From NCBI GenBank assembly GCA_963704855.1, contig CAVPHY010000028.1:992001-1056000 (forward strand): 64,000 nucleotides of DNA, given 5' to 3'. The notes beneath the pieces are model-generated. The model was given only the letters and a program-made list of their open reading frames with translations. It ran no database searches and was not told the DNA's origin. The translations under genes and the position numbers were made by a program. The DNA is from SZUA-36 sp963704855. GTDB lineage: Bacteria; Pseudomonadota; Gammaproteobacteria; Xanthomonadales; SZUA-36. Of this stretch, positions 9,801 through 17,587 are shown piece after piece (positions within the stretch are counted from its first letter, which is position 1; each line of letters starts with the position of its first letter).

Positions 9801-10985
9801 ATCTGGAGTTCAAACAATACCGCGTGTTCTGGTTCGTCATGCTCCGGTTGGGTGCGACTGGATAATAATCCACGCTCTACTGCCATTAATGGTTCGGTTT
9901 ATCAGGACCACCACGATGGCCGGATCTGGAAATCAACGGGTGCAGTATGTTCGGGCGATTCCTGCCCTGGATGGCAAATGCTTGATAACAATCCACGCAC
10001 CAAGTTCAGCCTGGCCTCGGATAGCAACAACAACCGACTCTACCAGTTACATGCACCGAAATTATTCCAATTACACAACAATGGGGCCATTTGGCAGTCC
10101 ACCGGTCAACCATGTCGGGGGGATAGCTGCCCGGGTTGGCAGCGATTGGACAATAACAGTCGTACTAAAGAGATTACCGCCAGCGGCGGACGATTATTCC
10201 AGATGCATGAAGACGGGAAAATCTGGCGTTCAACGGGTCGGCCCTGTATAGACGACATCTGCCCGGGCTGGCAAATGATCGACAATAATCCACGAACAAA
10301 GGAAATTGTCTCCGGCGGAGGTCAACTTTATCAACTCCACAACGATGGCGCTATATGGCGCTTTTTGGGGCGAAGCTGCAATGGCGATAGTTGCCCCGGC
10401 TGGGTAAAGGTGGATAAGAACCCAAGCACAGTCGAAATCGTAGCGGCTGCCGGACAGCTCTATCAACGTCACCAGAATGGCCGGATCTGGCGGTTTACGG
10501 GACGTGACTGTCAGGGCAACAGTTGCCCTGGCTGGGTGATGGTGGATAACAACCAGCGTACCACCAAGATTGTTGCGGCGGGCGGCTTACTGCACCAGTT
10601 GCATAATAATGGCCGGATTTGGACTCATACCGGACAGGCGTGCAGTGGTAGTAGCTGCCCGGGGTGGCGCATGATGGATAACAATTCACGCACGGTGGAT
10701 ATTGTCGGCGGTGGTCGTGAGCTTTATCAGTTACACAATAATGGCCACATCTGGGAATCCACTGGCGTACCGTGTTCAGGGGATTCGTGCCCGGGTTGGA
10801 GACGTCTTGACAATAATCAGCGGACACAAAAGCTGACTGCTGCAGGTGGTAACCTCTACCAGTTACACAACAACGGCGCTATATGGCGCAGTGATGGCCG
10901 TTCTTGCAGCGGTGACAGCTGCCCAGGCTGGGTGAAGCTGGACAACAACGCACGAACAGTAGCGATCGAAGCGGCCCACGAATAG
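6867..10985 (+). CDS. Secreted BNR beta-propeller with 14 C-terminal CPGW repeats
   Basis: The start at 6867 has a good ribosome binding site (GGAGG, 9 nt upstream), and the first 30 residues are a signal peptide ending near ANAQ. Residues about 35-745 contain sortilin/BNR-type turns (TTDAGRNWTYV, SRDAGVTWS, TTNGGTNWTVL), as in VPS10-like and xyloglucanase-like propellers. Residues about 750-1372 are 14 tandem repeats of about 44 residues with the pattern G-x-IW-x-x-TG-x3-C-x-G-x-SCPGW-x3-DNN-x-RT and LYQLHNNG. Each unit has two Cys, probably one disulfide, and a spacing like tectonin or propeller-lectin repeats. No catalytic residues are evident; carbohydrate or surface binding is the likeliest role. 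It converges with the esterase gene, with 6 bp between stops. Confidence 0.8.
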   Translation: MTITNRLSQSLLITIIASTCLYAITGNQANAQISSRVVNISPVSSDRDGSDPNSASGGRVNQLATHPTSDDIFFAASEWGGLHRTTDAGRNWTYVPGHRPQVMWDVKISPANANIMVATSFFDGKTDSLSGINVSRDAGVTWSVPATARPDAADCITAARQAERQAFGIAFDPANANLIYVGTNCGLAISNDAGVSWDFVDPTPGDGGGLNVWDVIVHNGGTIDICGDDGHQRSTDGGVTFVAGAAEAGGTCSLAVSPDEANVLFMSVGTQIFESRNAGASWPTTFVNPGSQGRVPFLKVNDRTGAAFDLWFGDTQLFRAACTTPANTTSTTRRCPASNTWTNSQTGSHWDVGDITFDTDLTVDACPILFSNDGGVYFNQRSGSNCHSPSWEQPTQSVTALWLWDMDGNVRADQGEEGIYMGQQDSGAFGTRQGAGTTPGWRSPGCCDVFDVEAEANRVVYTLCCRTTPPGTRMFLDGDDMNGGSEISVASRPPGAIASFRDMDALSNYAPNSYAVVTSTGVFFTTNIAAGTINWQNLGTSPPAGICGIYSSTRNDGTPVFTAKAGGCGLGTSGALWQHTGATTTGNWVQIQRNTQNTFGAFGVNPVDPNHIIANDMSGATPTMVRTTNGGTNWTVLGNLNTMLTGNNDFLLQVQTGPRPGGNGYTQASMVAINPANRNMIVVGAQDSGVFLSVDGGTDWKLLTDPRTNNVARPHISRPLFAHFEPLGNARTNLYVGARGRGAWRITVDVENRWAGSIWRHTGTACSGDSCPGWHKYDNNVRTVDIAAGSDNNLYQLHFDGTIWRSNGTACSGDSCPGWQKLDNNPKTLAIAAGGNALYQLHNDGGIWRFTGTPCTGDSCPGWTRLDNNRGTVAIEASGNNLYQLHRDGKIWSSTGGSCSGESCPGWRMLDNNSRTIRIYATDNALFQQHENGQIWRHTGTACSGQSCPGWVMLDNNPRTVDLGVNDGKLFQRHRNGAIWSSNNTACSGSSCSGWVRLDNNPRSTAINGSVYQDHHDGRIWKSTGAVCSGDSCPGWQMLDNNPRTKFSLASDSNNNRLYQLHAPKLFQLHNNGAIWQSTGQPCRGDSCPGWQRLDNNSRTKEITASGGRLFQMHEDGKIWRSTGRPCIDDICPGWQMIDNNPRTKEIVSGGGQLYQLHNDGAIWRFLGRSCNGDSCPGWVKVDKNPSTVEIVAAAGQLYQRHQNGRIWRFTGRDCQGNSCPGWVMVDNNQRTTKIVAAGGLLHQLHNNGRIWTHTGQACSGSSCPGWRMMDNNSRTVDIVGGGRELYQLHNNGHIWESTGVPCSGDSCPGWRRLDNNQRTQKLTAAGGNLYQLHNNGAIWRSDGRSCSGDSCPGWVKLDNNARTVAIEAAHE
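9112..10982 (+). repeat. 14 tandem coding repeats of about 132 bp (CPGW units)
   Basis: Fourteen consecutive in-frame units encode IWRSTG-C-GDSCPGW-LDNN-RT-LYQLH. They diverge at DNA level while keeping Cys, Trp and Asp-Asn-Asn positions, which points to old duplication under selection. Unit 6 is short and reads SCSGW instead of SCPGW. Unit 7 carries an 11-residue insertion with a second LFQLH. Confidence 0.85.
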
Positions 10986-10991
10986 GGCGTT

Positions 10992-12239
10992 CTAATCAGT
11001 CTCGAAGCCGCTCCCATATATCACTTGCGGTCGCGGAGTAATCGCCAATAAGTAACTGTTTTCGGCAAGTGGAACGCCAGTGACTTCAAGGTGATATATA
11101 CCTGACTGGGTGGCAGTGTGAGTAATTAATTCATCGTCGCTTTCAGATATCGCACTATCAACCGGGATACCGGCTGGGTCGTATAGAGTCATATTGATGT
11201 CGCCGTTTGCATGAGTAAACTTCATGGCCGCGGAAATGACGTCACCGGCTTCTATGGAAGTCTCAAACCAGTCCTGGTCATCCGGGCAGACGATGCCTGC
11301 TATTTGTTGCCCTGCTGTCAGCGGTGTCGCTGCAGGGCTTGAATCATTCTCCTCGAATTCATCATCAGCTGGACACATCGCTTCCCGCTGCGCCAGAATC
11401 ATCTCCTCTGCAAAAGCAGTGCCTATCAGCAATTGTCCTTCGGTGTCGTAGTGGACATGATCTTCAAGCAGAGTCGCATCATCTGTTGAGACCATGTAGG
11501 CATTCTCAAATGAATCTTGATGGCCTGAATCCCGGTCAGCATTCGCCTGGGATTGCCGGAGTTCGACCCTATGGGTAAAACGATCCGGCGTGGGTTCATA
11601 AGGCAGTACTTGCCCGTAAACCAGCGGAACAATGGTGTCTGACAACCCAAGGTCCTCATGCATGCGATCACTGAGGATTTCTAAGTATTGGGCATAAGTG
11701 GTTGCCGATTCTACACCCTTGGCATCCGCCTCACCCTGCAGCCAAAGAATGCCCTTGATGACATAGGGAGTATTATCATCATCAAGTTTTTGTAGGGCCG
11801 CGAGAAACACATCAGACAGCTGCCGGTATTGATTACCGATATTCGGGTCAGCCAGACTTACACCAGGATAGTAGTTGTCCCTGTCAGGGCCCGGATCCAC
11901 CCCCTTCCATATATAGCTATCCCAGCCGGGATGCAGGGGTATGCCGCCCACTGACTGTTTAATAAGATATATATCCTGCTGGGAATTCAGATTCAAATAG
12001 GTCCAGGCAAAAGCCACTTCGGGCCCAAAGTAGGTGTTAGACATGGGGTTGAGCTCAATAAAATCGGCTCCGGACCAGACGTAGGCACCCGGGATAACCG
12101 GTTTGAGCGATTCCGGTAGCTCCGCCGATAAGCCAAACCCCCCCATGTTGGACTGGCCGGACAAAATATACACGTCAACCGCAAATGCCCGCCCCACGAG
12201 AAAGCTCCAAAACATCAACCCGGCAAACACATATTTCAT
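10992..12239 (-). CDS. Secreted SGNH/CE6-like sialate O-acetylesterase-type esterase with PPC domain
   Basis: A signal peptide (MKYVFAGLMFWSFLVGRAFA) leads into an SGNH-hydrolase domain of the DUF303/SASA (CE6) type. Block I is VYILSGQSNMGG (Ser nucleophile), the WLQGEADA block follows near residue 170, and the DHVHYDTEGQ block near residue 265 supplies the Asp/His. These enzymes remove O-acetyl groups from xylan or sialic acids. Residues about 290-405 match a bacterial pre-peptidase C-terminal (PPC) domain (DEFEENDSSPAATPL, DQDWFETSIEAGD, SGIYHLEV). The protein ends in a GSGFETD tail, related to the NSFED tail of the BNR protein at 17588-20350. Deacetylating xylan would suit the xylan genes further along, but nothing links them physically. 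Confidence 0.82.
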   Translation of the reverse strand: MKYVFAGLMFWSFLVGRAFAVDVYILSGQSNMGGFGLSAELPESLKPVIPGAYVWSGADFIELNPMSNTYFGPEVAFAWTYLNLNSQQDIYLIKQSVGGIPLHPGWDSYIWKGVDPGPDRDNYYPGVSLADPNIGNQYRQLSDVFLAALQKLDDDNTPYVIKGILWLQGEADAKGVESATTYAQYLEILSDRMHEDLGLSDTIVPLVYGQVLPYEPTPDRFTHRVELRQSQANADRDSGHQDSFENAYMVSTDDATLLEDHVHYDTEGQLLIGTAFAEEMILAQREAMCPADDEFEENDSSPAATPLTAGQQIAGIVCPDDQDWFETSIEAGDVISAAMKFTHANGDINMTLYDPAGIPVDSAISESDDELITHTATQSGIYHLEVTGVPLAENSYLLAITPRPQVIYGSGFETD

Positions 12240-12349
12240 TTTATTATCTTTACCTATTTTGAATCTGGCTTCTGACTTTCATATTGCATTCTTACCCAGT
12301 CTTCACTTCGGGGTGCTCGTGAAAGGTGAAAGGGATTTTTCGTTTACGG

Positions 12350-12477
12350 TGACCTAATCTGAAAAAACTGGTTCGGGCTTCACGTTAGTATTGAAATGAC
12401 ATGAGAGCCGGATCATGGCAAGAAAACGACATGCTCCAGAAAAATTCAACCGCAAGTTTTGCCAGGCCAATTGTTGA
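12350..12477 (+). mobile_element. Remnant of the left end of an IS3-family insertion sequence
   Basis: TGACCT at 12350 resembles the TGA-type start of IS3-family terminal repeats. After 65 bp, an ATG at 12415 encodes MARKRHAPEKFNRKFCQA before a TGA at 12475. IS3-family OrfA proteins often begin MARKR-x-PE-x-I-x-K-x-R-x-A-E, so this looks like the first 20 codons of a decayed transposase OrfA. Nothing further of the element or a right end is visible. The rest of the gap 12240-12617 shows nothing else. Confidence 0.45.
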
Positions 12478-12617
12478 AAGCTGCAAACTATACCCAAGTA
12501 ATTATGAGCTTATCGAACCATAGGTTCCAATTCATTCCGCACATAGATTACACAAATATTTGGTGTCAGAGTAAAAAATCTCAAAATATTAGACGAACAC
12601 GTGGAAATATTCGGCAT

Positions 12618-12646
12618 AAAAAGATGGCGACCCTGAGGTCGCCATC
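12618..12646 (-). terminator. Rho-independent terminator of the cytochrome/IPTL gene
   Basis: GATGGCGACC and GGTCGCCATC form a perfect 10-bp stem with a 4-nt loop. On the minus strand this is followed by a run of Ts (A's at 12618-12622), 34 bp beyond the gene's stop. Confidence 0.9.
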
Positions 12647-12679
12647 TCCATATCTGCTACAAGTTAACAGTAGAAAAAC

Positions 12680-14656
12680 TTAGATCATTGCTTTTCTACG
12701 CAAGTACCCAAGACCCATCAAAAGGAACAGGAATGAGAGCAGGATCACTGTCCACTCATTCAATGTCGGGATGGGATTGAGTAGTGAGTTCGTTACCGTA
12801 ATCGGTATCAAACCGGTGCTTGCATTTTCACCACTCGCAGTTGAACTGCTCGTGATAAAACCGGCGTCGAAATCTGCTTGCTGTACGACATAACTGGATG
12901 TGCAGACCAGGGTTTCACCCGGATCCAGGTTTCCGTCAGAATTGCCAACAGAGCTAACCGGCGGGCATGTCACGGACATTAATGTATCTGTAACCGTGAT
13001 AGGTCCGACCACTGGAACATTCCCGGTACTGCTCACCACGTAGCTGTAGCTGATCAGCTCGCCAACCGCGTTGAAGGTTGACGGGCTAGCAGTCTTGGAC
13101 AGTGTCAGGGCAGGAGTAGCAACGAATGGATCGTCGGTGTTGGTCGCCGTACAGGTGACCACCTGGTCCTTGGCCAGGGTCACTGTCGAACCAGACAGGC
13201 CACTGGTACATACCCAGTCCTGCAGGGTGTAACCAGCCAACGCAGATTCGGTCAGGGCATAGGCGCCTACGGTTACCGTAGCACTGGTGATCGCTGCATC
13301 GCCCTCGACACCGGAAATGGTATCGGGACCGGTTGCGGTCAGGGTGAAATCGGTATCAACCGCGGAACCACCATCGTTATTAACAACGGTCTTGGCCAGT
13401 GTCAGCGTGGCGGTATCAGTCACGACCGGATCGTCGGTGTTGGTCACCGTACAGGTGACCACGTCATCCGCGGCCAGGGTCACTGTCGCACCTGACAGAC
13501 CACTGGTACATACCCAGCCCTGCAGGGTGTAACCAGCCAGTGCAGATTCGGTCAGGGCATAGGCGCCCACGGCTACCGTAGCACTGGTGATAGCTGCATC
13601 GCCCTCGACACCGGAAATGGTATCGGGACCGGTTGCGGTCAGGGTGAAATCGGTATCAACCGCGGAACCACCATCGTTATTCACAACGGTCTTGGCCAGT
13701 GTCAGCGTGGCAGTATCAACCACCACGAGGTCATCATCGTTGGTTGCCGTACAGGTGACCACGTCATCCGCGGCCAGGGTCACTGTCGCACCTGACAGAC
13801 CACTGGTACATACCCAGCCCTGCAAGGTGTAGCCGGCCAGCGCGGACTCGGTCAGCGCGTAATCACCGATGGCCACAACTGCGCTGGTGACCGCGCCACT
13901 GCCTTCAACACCGGAAATGGTATCGGGACCGGTAGCGGTCAGGGTGAAATCGGTATCAACCGCAGAACCACCATCGTTATTCACAACGGTCTTGGCCAAT
14001 GTCAGGGTGGCGGTCTCAGCCACCACACCACAATCTGAATCGGCAGTGTCGTAAACGCCGTCACCGTCATTATCCAGTCCCAGAGCCGTACCTGCAAAAT
14101 TCTCTGAGCCGGAGGGATTGCAAGAATCCGTTGGCATTGCGGGATGGCCGGTACCCGGATTTGCGTAGTAGTTGGGCAATATGTCTTCACCTACAGGCGT
14201 ATACCCCGTTTGATCATCGTGACAACCCCCGCAATTCGCTTCGCCGGCGTGGTACTGGCGCAAGCCCGCGCCTCGTTGGGAAAATCCGGTTGAAGTGACA
14301 TTGCCGTCGTCCTCATCCCGGCCGTGGCAGCCAACACAGCTTATAGCGGCTAACCCGCTTCCTCCGTCTGAACTTTCCAGTAAAACGGGATTAGAAGTTG
14401 ATCCTGTGTGACAGACATCGCAATCGCCATCCAGCATGTCATTCCGGTGGACGTTATGGAGGCTGCTACTCCAAGTGGATCCATCCGAAAGCGAGGTGTA
14501 GGGGTTTTCCGTAAAACTACCGTGACAATTATCGCAACCATCCGAGTAGTCAACATACGCCAAGGTATCGGAAGCCCAGATCAAGATCGCGATCGCGGCG
14601 ATTAATACGAACGGTGGTTTTGTATATGCTTCCATGCACACTGATGACAGTTTCAT
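12680..14656 (-). CDS. Exported tetraheme cytochrome c with adhesin-like repeats and IPTL-CTERM tail
   Basis: I choose ATG 14656 because AAGGAGAAG lies just upstream; a longer frame to 14680 lacks this. A signal peptide or anchor (residues 12-34) precedes four heme-binding CxxCH motifs at residues 41-45 (CDNCH), 79-83 (CDVCH), 107-111 (CVGCH) and 142-146 (CGGCH). A calcium-type DNDGDGVYDTADSDCG segment follows near 195-210, then three nearly identical 100-residue beta domains (TLAKTVVNNDGGSAVDTDF...) and one DUF11-like domain (about 520-625). The end is IPTLNEWTVILLSFLF plus GLGYLRRKAMI: IPTL motif, helix and basic tail, the layout of IPTL-CTERM proteins processed by an exosortase-like enzyme. 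A surface electron-transfer or heme-display role is inferred. I see no sortase in the window. Confidence 0.82.
   Translation of the reverse strand: MKLSSVCMEAYTKPPFVLIAAIAILIWASDTLAYVDYSDGCDNCHGSFTENPYTSLSDGSTWSSSLHNVHRNDMLDGDCDVCHTGSTSNPVLLESSDGGSGLAAISCVGCHGRDEDDGNVTSTGFSQRGAGLRQYHAGEANCGGCHDDQTGYTPVGEDILPNYYANPGTGHPAMPTDSCNPSGSENFAGTALGLDNDGDGVYDTADSDCGVVAETATLTLAKTVVNNDGGSAVDTDFTLTATGPDTISGVEGSGAVTSAVVAIGDYALTESALAGYTLQGWVCTSGLSGATVTLAADDVVTCTATNDDDLVVVDTATLTLAKTVVNNDGGSAVDTDFTLTATGPDTISGVEGDAAITSATVAVGAYALTESALAGYTLQGWVCTSGLSGATVTLAADDVVTCTVTNTDDPVVTDTATLTLAKTVVNNDGGSAVDTDFTLTATGPDTISGVEGDAAITSATVTVGAYALTESALAGYTLQDWVCTSGLSGSTVTLAKDQVVTCTATNTDDPFVATPALTLSKTASPSTFNAVGELISYSYVVSSTGNVPVVGPITVTDTLMSVTCPPVSSVGNSDGNLDPGETLVCTSSYVVQQADFDAGFITSSSTASGENASTGLIPITVTNSLLNPIPTLNEWTVILLSFLFLLMGLGYLRRKAMI
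13115..14014 (-). repeat. Three tandem 300-bp coding repeats
   Basis: Three units of about 300 bp are nearly identical over long stretches (for example the segments at 13318, 13618 and 13918). Each encodes one TLAKTVVNNDGG...VVTCT domain. The near identity at DNA level suggests recent duplication or ongoing gene conversion. Confidence 0.9.
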
Positions 14657-14934
14657 ACCTCTTCTCCTTGGTTCCAACAAACACGCAATCCGCCGAATCC
14701 TGATGGCAAGTCTTTCCGGATAGTTCTTGTGCTCAGATAGTAAAAAATTCCAACATATGACATGCTACATCAGTCGCAAATTTATTAAAATTAAACGTAT
14801 TATAAAGTTTACATTAAAATCATCTAATTTATGCTGATAGCTGAATTAGGAGGCCATAATTTTGACCATTGCCATCTGTCAGATGACCTTCCGCGTGAAC
14901 GGAATTTCTACGCTTGCGACTATCTGATCTCTAT
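14657..14934. other. AT-rich non-coding region upstream of the cytochrome gene
   Basis: This is the promoter side of the cytochrome gene. The segment 14745-14830 is strongly AT-rich. I looked for -24/-12 (GG-N10-GC) elements and LacI-type palindromes on both strands and found none. Confidence 0.4.
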
Positions 14935-14970
14935 TTTTGAAGACACGGATAACGGATAAAAAAAGCCCCG
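14935..14970. repeat. Dispersed 36-nt repeat, copy 2
   Basis: This is the second copy of the element at 5514-5548, in the same orientation. Its right half forms the T tract and one arm of the terminator at 14958-14981. Confidence 0.6.
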
Positions 14971-14981
14971 TTATCGGGAGC
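14958..14981 (-). terminator. Rho-independent terminator of the discoidin/repeat gene
   Basis: On the minus strand a GC-rich hairpin (GCTCCCG-ATAA-CGGGGC, one bulge or wobble) is followed by seven Ts (A's at 14958-14964). It begins 15 bp after the stop of the 14996-17263 gene. Confidence 0.8.
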
Positions 14982-14995
14982 GGGCTCTAAATATC

Positions 14996-17263
14996 CTAAA
15001 TTGATTCTGGCCATATCCTGCGGCATCTGAACCCGACAATACCGAGTAATCCAGCGATAAAGGCACCAAGCCCCCAAGCCGACAGTGCAGGAACAGGTAC
15101 CAGGGTTTCGCAATCCACAATGACACTGGTAACGTTTACGCCTGACAGGATTCCGCTACCGTTTGTGACCGTACAGTACTGGTAAGGTGTATTCGGCAGG
15201 CTGGAAATGGTGACGGAATACGCGCTGCCATCCACCTGTGATGTGGCGAAGGTAAAGCTGCCATCGGCAGCAATACTCAGATCGTCAGCGCCGTTGTTTT
15301 GCAAGACAAGCCCGATACCCTCAAGGCCGACGACATTGCCACCAACCGTGTAGGTATTTGTGACACAATTGACGCTCACGTTGCCTACGTCTGTTCCGGC
15401 CAGTGTTCCCGTCTCATTTGTAACAGTACAGGTCTGGCTCAGGCCTGTGGGTTGTGAAAGGATGGTGACAGAATAGGGGCTTCCATCTGCCTGTGGCGTG
15501 GCGAAGGTAAAACTGCCATCGGCAGCAATACTCAGATCGTCAGCGCCGTTGTTTTGCAGGACCAGTCCGGAACCCTTAAGGCCTACGACATTGCCACCAA
15601 CCGTATAGGTGTTGGTGACGCAACTGACACTCACATTGCCTACGTCTGCTCCCGCCAGTGTTCCCGCACTACCCGTAACAGTACAGGTTTGGTTCAGGCC
15701 AGTGGGTTGGGAGAGTAAGGTGACGGAGTAGGTGCTGCCATCTGCCTGTGGTGTGGCGAAGGTAAAGCCGCCATCGGCAGCAATACTCAGATCGTCAGCG
15801 CCGTTGTTCTGCAGGACCAGTCCGGAACCCGCCAGGCCGCTTACATTGCCACCAATGGTGTAGGTATTGGTGACGCAATCGACACGCAAGTTGCCTATGT
15901 CTGCTCCGGCCAGTGTTCCTGTCCCATTTGTAACAGTACAGGTCTGGCTCAGGCCTGTGGGTTGTGAAAGGACGGTGACCGAGTAGGTGCTGCCATCTGC
16001 CTGTGGTGTGGCGAAGGTAAAGCTGCCATCGGCAGCAATACTCAGATCGTCAGCGCCGTTGTTTTGCAAGACAAGCCCGATACCCTCAAGGCCGACGACA
16101 TTGCCACCAACCGTGTAGGTATTTGTGACACAATTGACGCTCACGTTGCCTACGTCTGTTCCGGCCAGTGTTCCCGTCTCATTTGTAACAGTACAGGTCT
16201 GGCTCAGGCCTGTGGGTTGTGAAAGGATGGTGACAGAATAGGGGCTTCCATCTGCCTGTGGTGTGGCGAAGGTAAAGCCGCCATCGGCAGCAATACTCAG
16301 ATCGTCAGCGCCGTTGTTTTGCAGGACCAGTCCGGAACCCTCAAGGCCGACGACATTGCCACCAACCGTGTAGGTATTTGTGACACAATTGACACTCACG
16401 TTGCCTACGTCCGCTCCGGCCACTGTTCCCGTCCCACCCGTAACGGTACAGGTCTGGCTCAGGCCTGTGGGTTGTGAGAGTACGGCGACAGAGTAGGTGC
16501 TGCCATCTGCCTGTGGTGTGGCGAAGGTAAAGCCGCCATCGGCAGCAATACTCAGATCGTCAGCGCCGTTGTTCTGCAGGACCAGTCCGGAACCCGCCAG
16601 GCCGCTTACATTGCCACCAATGGTGTAGTTGTCACCAAACAATTCAACTTCATTGATCTGGTGGAATCCACCGTTGGTCACCGTAGAGCTTGCGTTGTAG
16701 CGATACCAGCGATAGGCCGCAGGGGTCGGAAAATCTACCCCGTTCCCATCATATCGTATGACCTGCAGACGGGCTGTAAAAGGTGAAACACCATCATTGT
16801 TATAGGAGTATACGGGGGTCCAGTTGATGCCGTCATTGGAGCCGTCTATAGACCAGATATCCGGATCGCGTGAAGGGACATCATTGCCGGAGGCGATCGT
16901 AAAATGAGTCAATACATATTGATCGTATAGCTCAATGGCCAAACTTTGCGGAGCCGGACTGCAGCACCATTTTGCGGTACCGCCACCGACAGTATTGTCA
17001 AATATATCGAATGCCCTCTCGCTGCCCTCTGAGGGAGAAAAGCCCGGTTCAGTGGTTGCGGAAGCAGAAATCCAAAGTGTGGGAATAGCTGATGCCGTGG
17101 TTGTACTAACCGTGTTATCCAGCGTATTTGCAGGGTCGGAAAGATCACCACCAAGCAAGGCGGCCGTACCGGTTCCCAGTATCGTGCTCGCAAATGCATT
17201 GGCGATAAAAAAGTGGCTGCATAGGAGAACTATGACTGTCAGGTGCCGTGTCCAGTGTTTCAT
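14996..17263 (-). CDS. Exported discoidin-like protein with six repeats and an IPTL-like sorting tail
   Basis: A signal peptide (to about residue 26, ANAFA) is followed by a domain of about 180 residues resembling F5/8 type C/discoidin modules: EGSERAFDIFDNTVGGGTAKWC, SLAIELYDQYVLTHFTIASGND, SIDGSNDGINWTPVY, YRWYRYN and INEVELFG are the expected strand motifs. Six repeats of about 85 residues follow (YTVGGNVVGLEGSGLVLQN...TCTVTN...VSVNCVTN), a bacterial Ig-like unit common in gammaproteobacterial surface proteins. The C-terminus is VPALSAWG, a hydrophobic helix and FRCRRIW, a variant of the IPTL/VPEP-type tail. Carbohydrate binding by the first domain and surface display are inferred. It has no partner in an operon. 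Confidence 0.78.
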   Translation of the reverse strand: MKHWTRHLTVIVLLCSHFFIANAFASTILGTGTAALLGGDLSDPANTLDNTVSTTTASAIPTLWISASATTEPGFSPSEGSERAFDIFDNTVGGGTAKWCCSPAPQSLAIELYDQYVLTHFTIASGNDVPSRDPDIWSIDGSNDGINWTPVYSYNNDGVSPFTARLQVIRYDGNGVDFPTPAAYRWYRYNASSTVTNGGFHQINEVELFGDNYTIGGNVSGLAGSGLVLQNNGADDLSIAADGGFTFATPQADGSTYSVAVLSQPTGLSQTCTVTGGTGTVAGADVGNVSVNCVTNTYTVGGNVVGLEGSGLVLQNNGADDLSIAADGGFTFATPQADGSPYSVTILSQPTGLSQTCTVTNETGTLAGTDVGNVSVNCVTNTYTVGGNVVGLEGIGLVLQNNGADDLSIAADGSFTFATPQADGSTYSVTVLSQPTGLSQTCTVTNGTGTLAGADIGNLRVDCVTNTYTIGGNVSGLAGSGLVLQNNGADDLSIAADGGFTFATPQADGSTYSVTLLSQPTGLNQTCTVTGSAGTLAGADVGNVSVSCVTNTYTVGGNVVGLKGSGLVLQNNGADDLSIAADGSFTFATPQADGSPYSVTILSQPTGLSQTCTVTNETGTLAGTDVGNVSVNCVTNTYTVGGNVVGLEGIGLVLQNNGADDLSIAADGSFTFATSQVDGSAYSVTISSLPNTPYQYCTVTNGSGILSGVNVTSVIVDCETLVPVPALSAWGLGAFIAGLLGIVGFRCRRIWPESI
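15110..16632 (-). repeat. Six tandem 255-bp coding repeats
   Basis: Six units recur every 255 bp or so. Units 3 and 6 (VGLEGIGLVLQN) are nearly identical over more than 100 bp, as are the long blocks at 15300-15480 and 16070-16250, implying recent internal duplication or conversion. The frame is kept throughout. Confidence 0.88.
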
Positions 17264-17587
17264 TTTATTAATCTTGGTATTTTTAAGGATTTATTGTCGC
17301 GGGAGTCTGCCATAAGGCGGTTAAAATAACTAGCTTCGCTGAATATTAAATCTTTGTATGTACTTGTTTTTCCTGAGAAGCAAAAATGAATTAGCTATTT
17401 GTAAGGTATTCAGGTCCCGTGTATAAGGATTTTTATACCTATATAGTAAAGTCCTGTTGGTTCTAGCAGTTCCCCGCGCACCATTTTCCCCCATTTAGGA
17501 CCGTACTAAAACGGTCCGTGGCAGGATGCTTCGGAAGAAAGCGGGCAGGGAAGCCGGCTGGCCCGTTGGTGCTGGACCAGCGGTCTG
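17264..17587. other. Non-coding gap with one hairpin
   Basis: No gene is visible. A perfect 7-bp hairpin GGACCGT-ACTAAA-ACGGTCC lies at 17498-17517, 70 bp beyond the stop of the following minus-strand gene. It lacks a T tract on either strand, so its role as a terminator is uncertain. The AT-rich part nearer 17264 is presumably the promoter of the discoidin gene. Confidence 0.45.

Noticed and set aside
12459..12683. Plus-strand reading frame of 74 codons
   Set aside because: It has no ribosome binding site, runs through the terminator at 12618-12646 and ends inside the cytochrome gene.
13287..14054. Plus-strand frames of 61-81 codons repeated three times
   Set aside because: They are antisense shadows of the 300-bp coding repeats on the minus strand and have no start signals.
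13115..16632. Regular repeats that could suggest a CRISPR array
   Set aside because: Units are 255 and 300 bp, continuous and in frame within two signal-peptide proteins. There are no short repeats with unique spacers and no cas genes.
14657..17460. Sigma-54 promoters before the IPTL-tailed genes
   Set aside because: I searched both upstream regions on the minus strand for GG-N10-GC with flanking consensus and found none.
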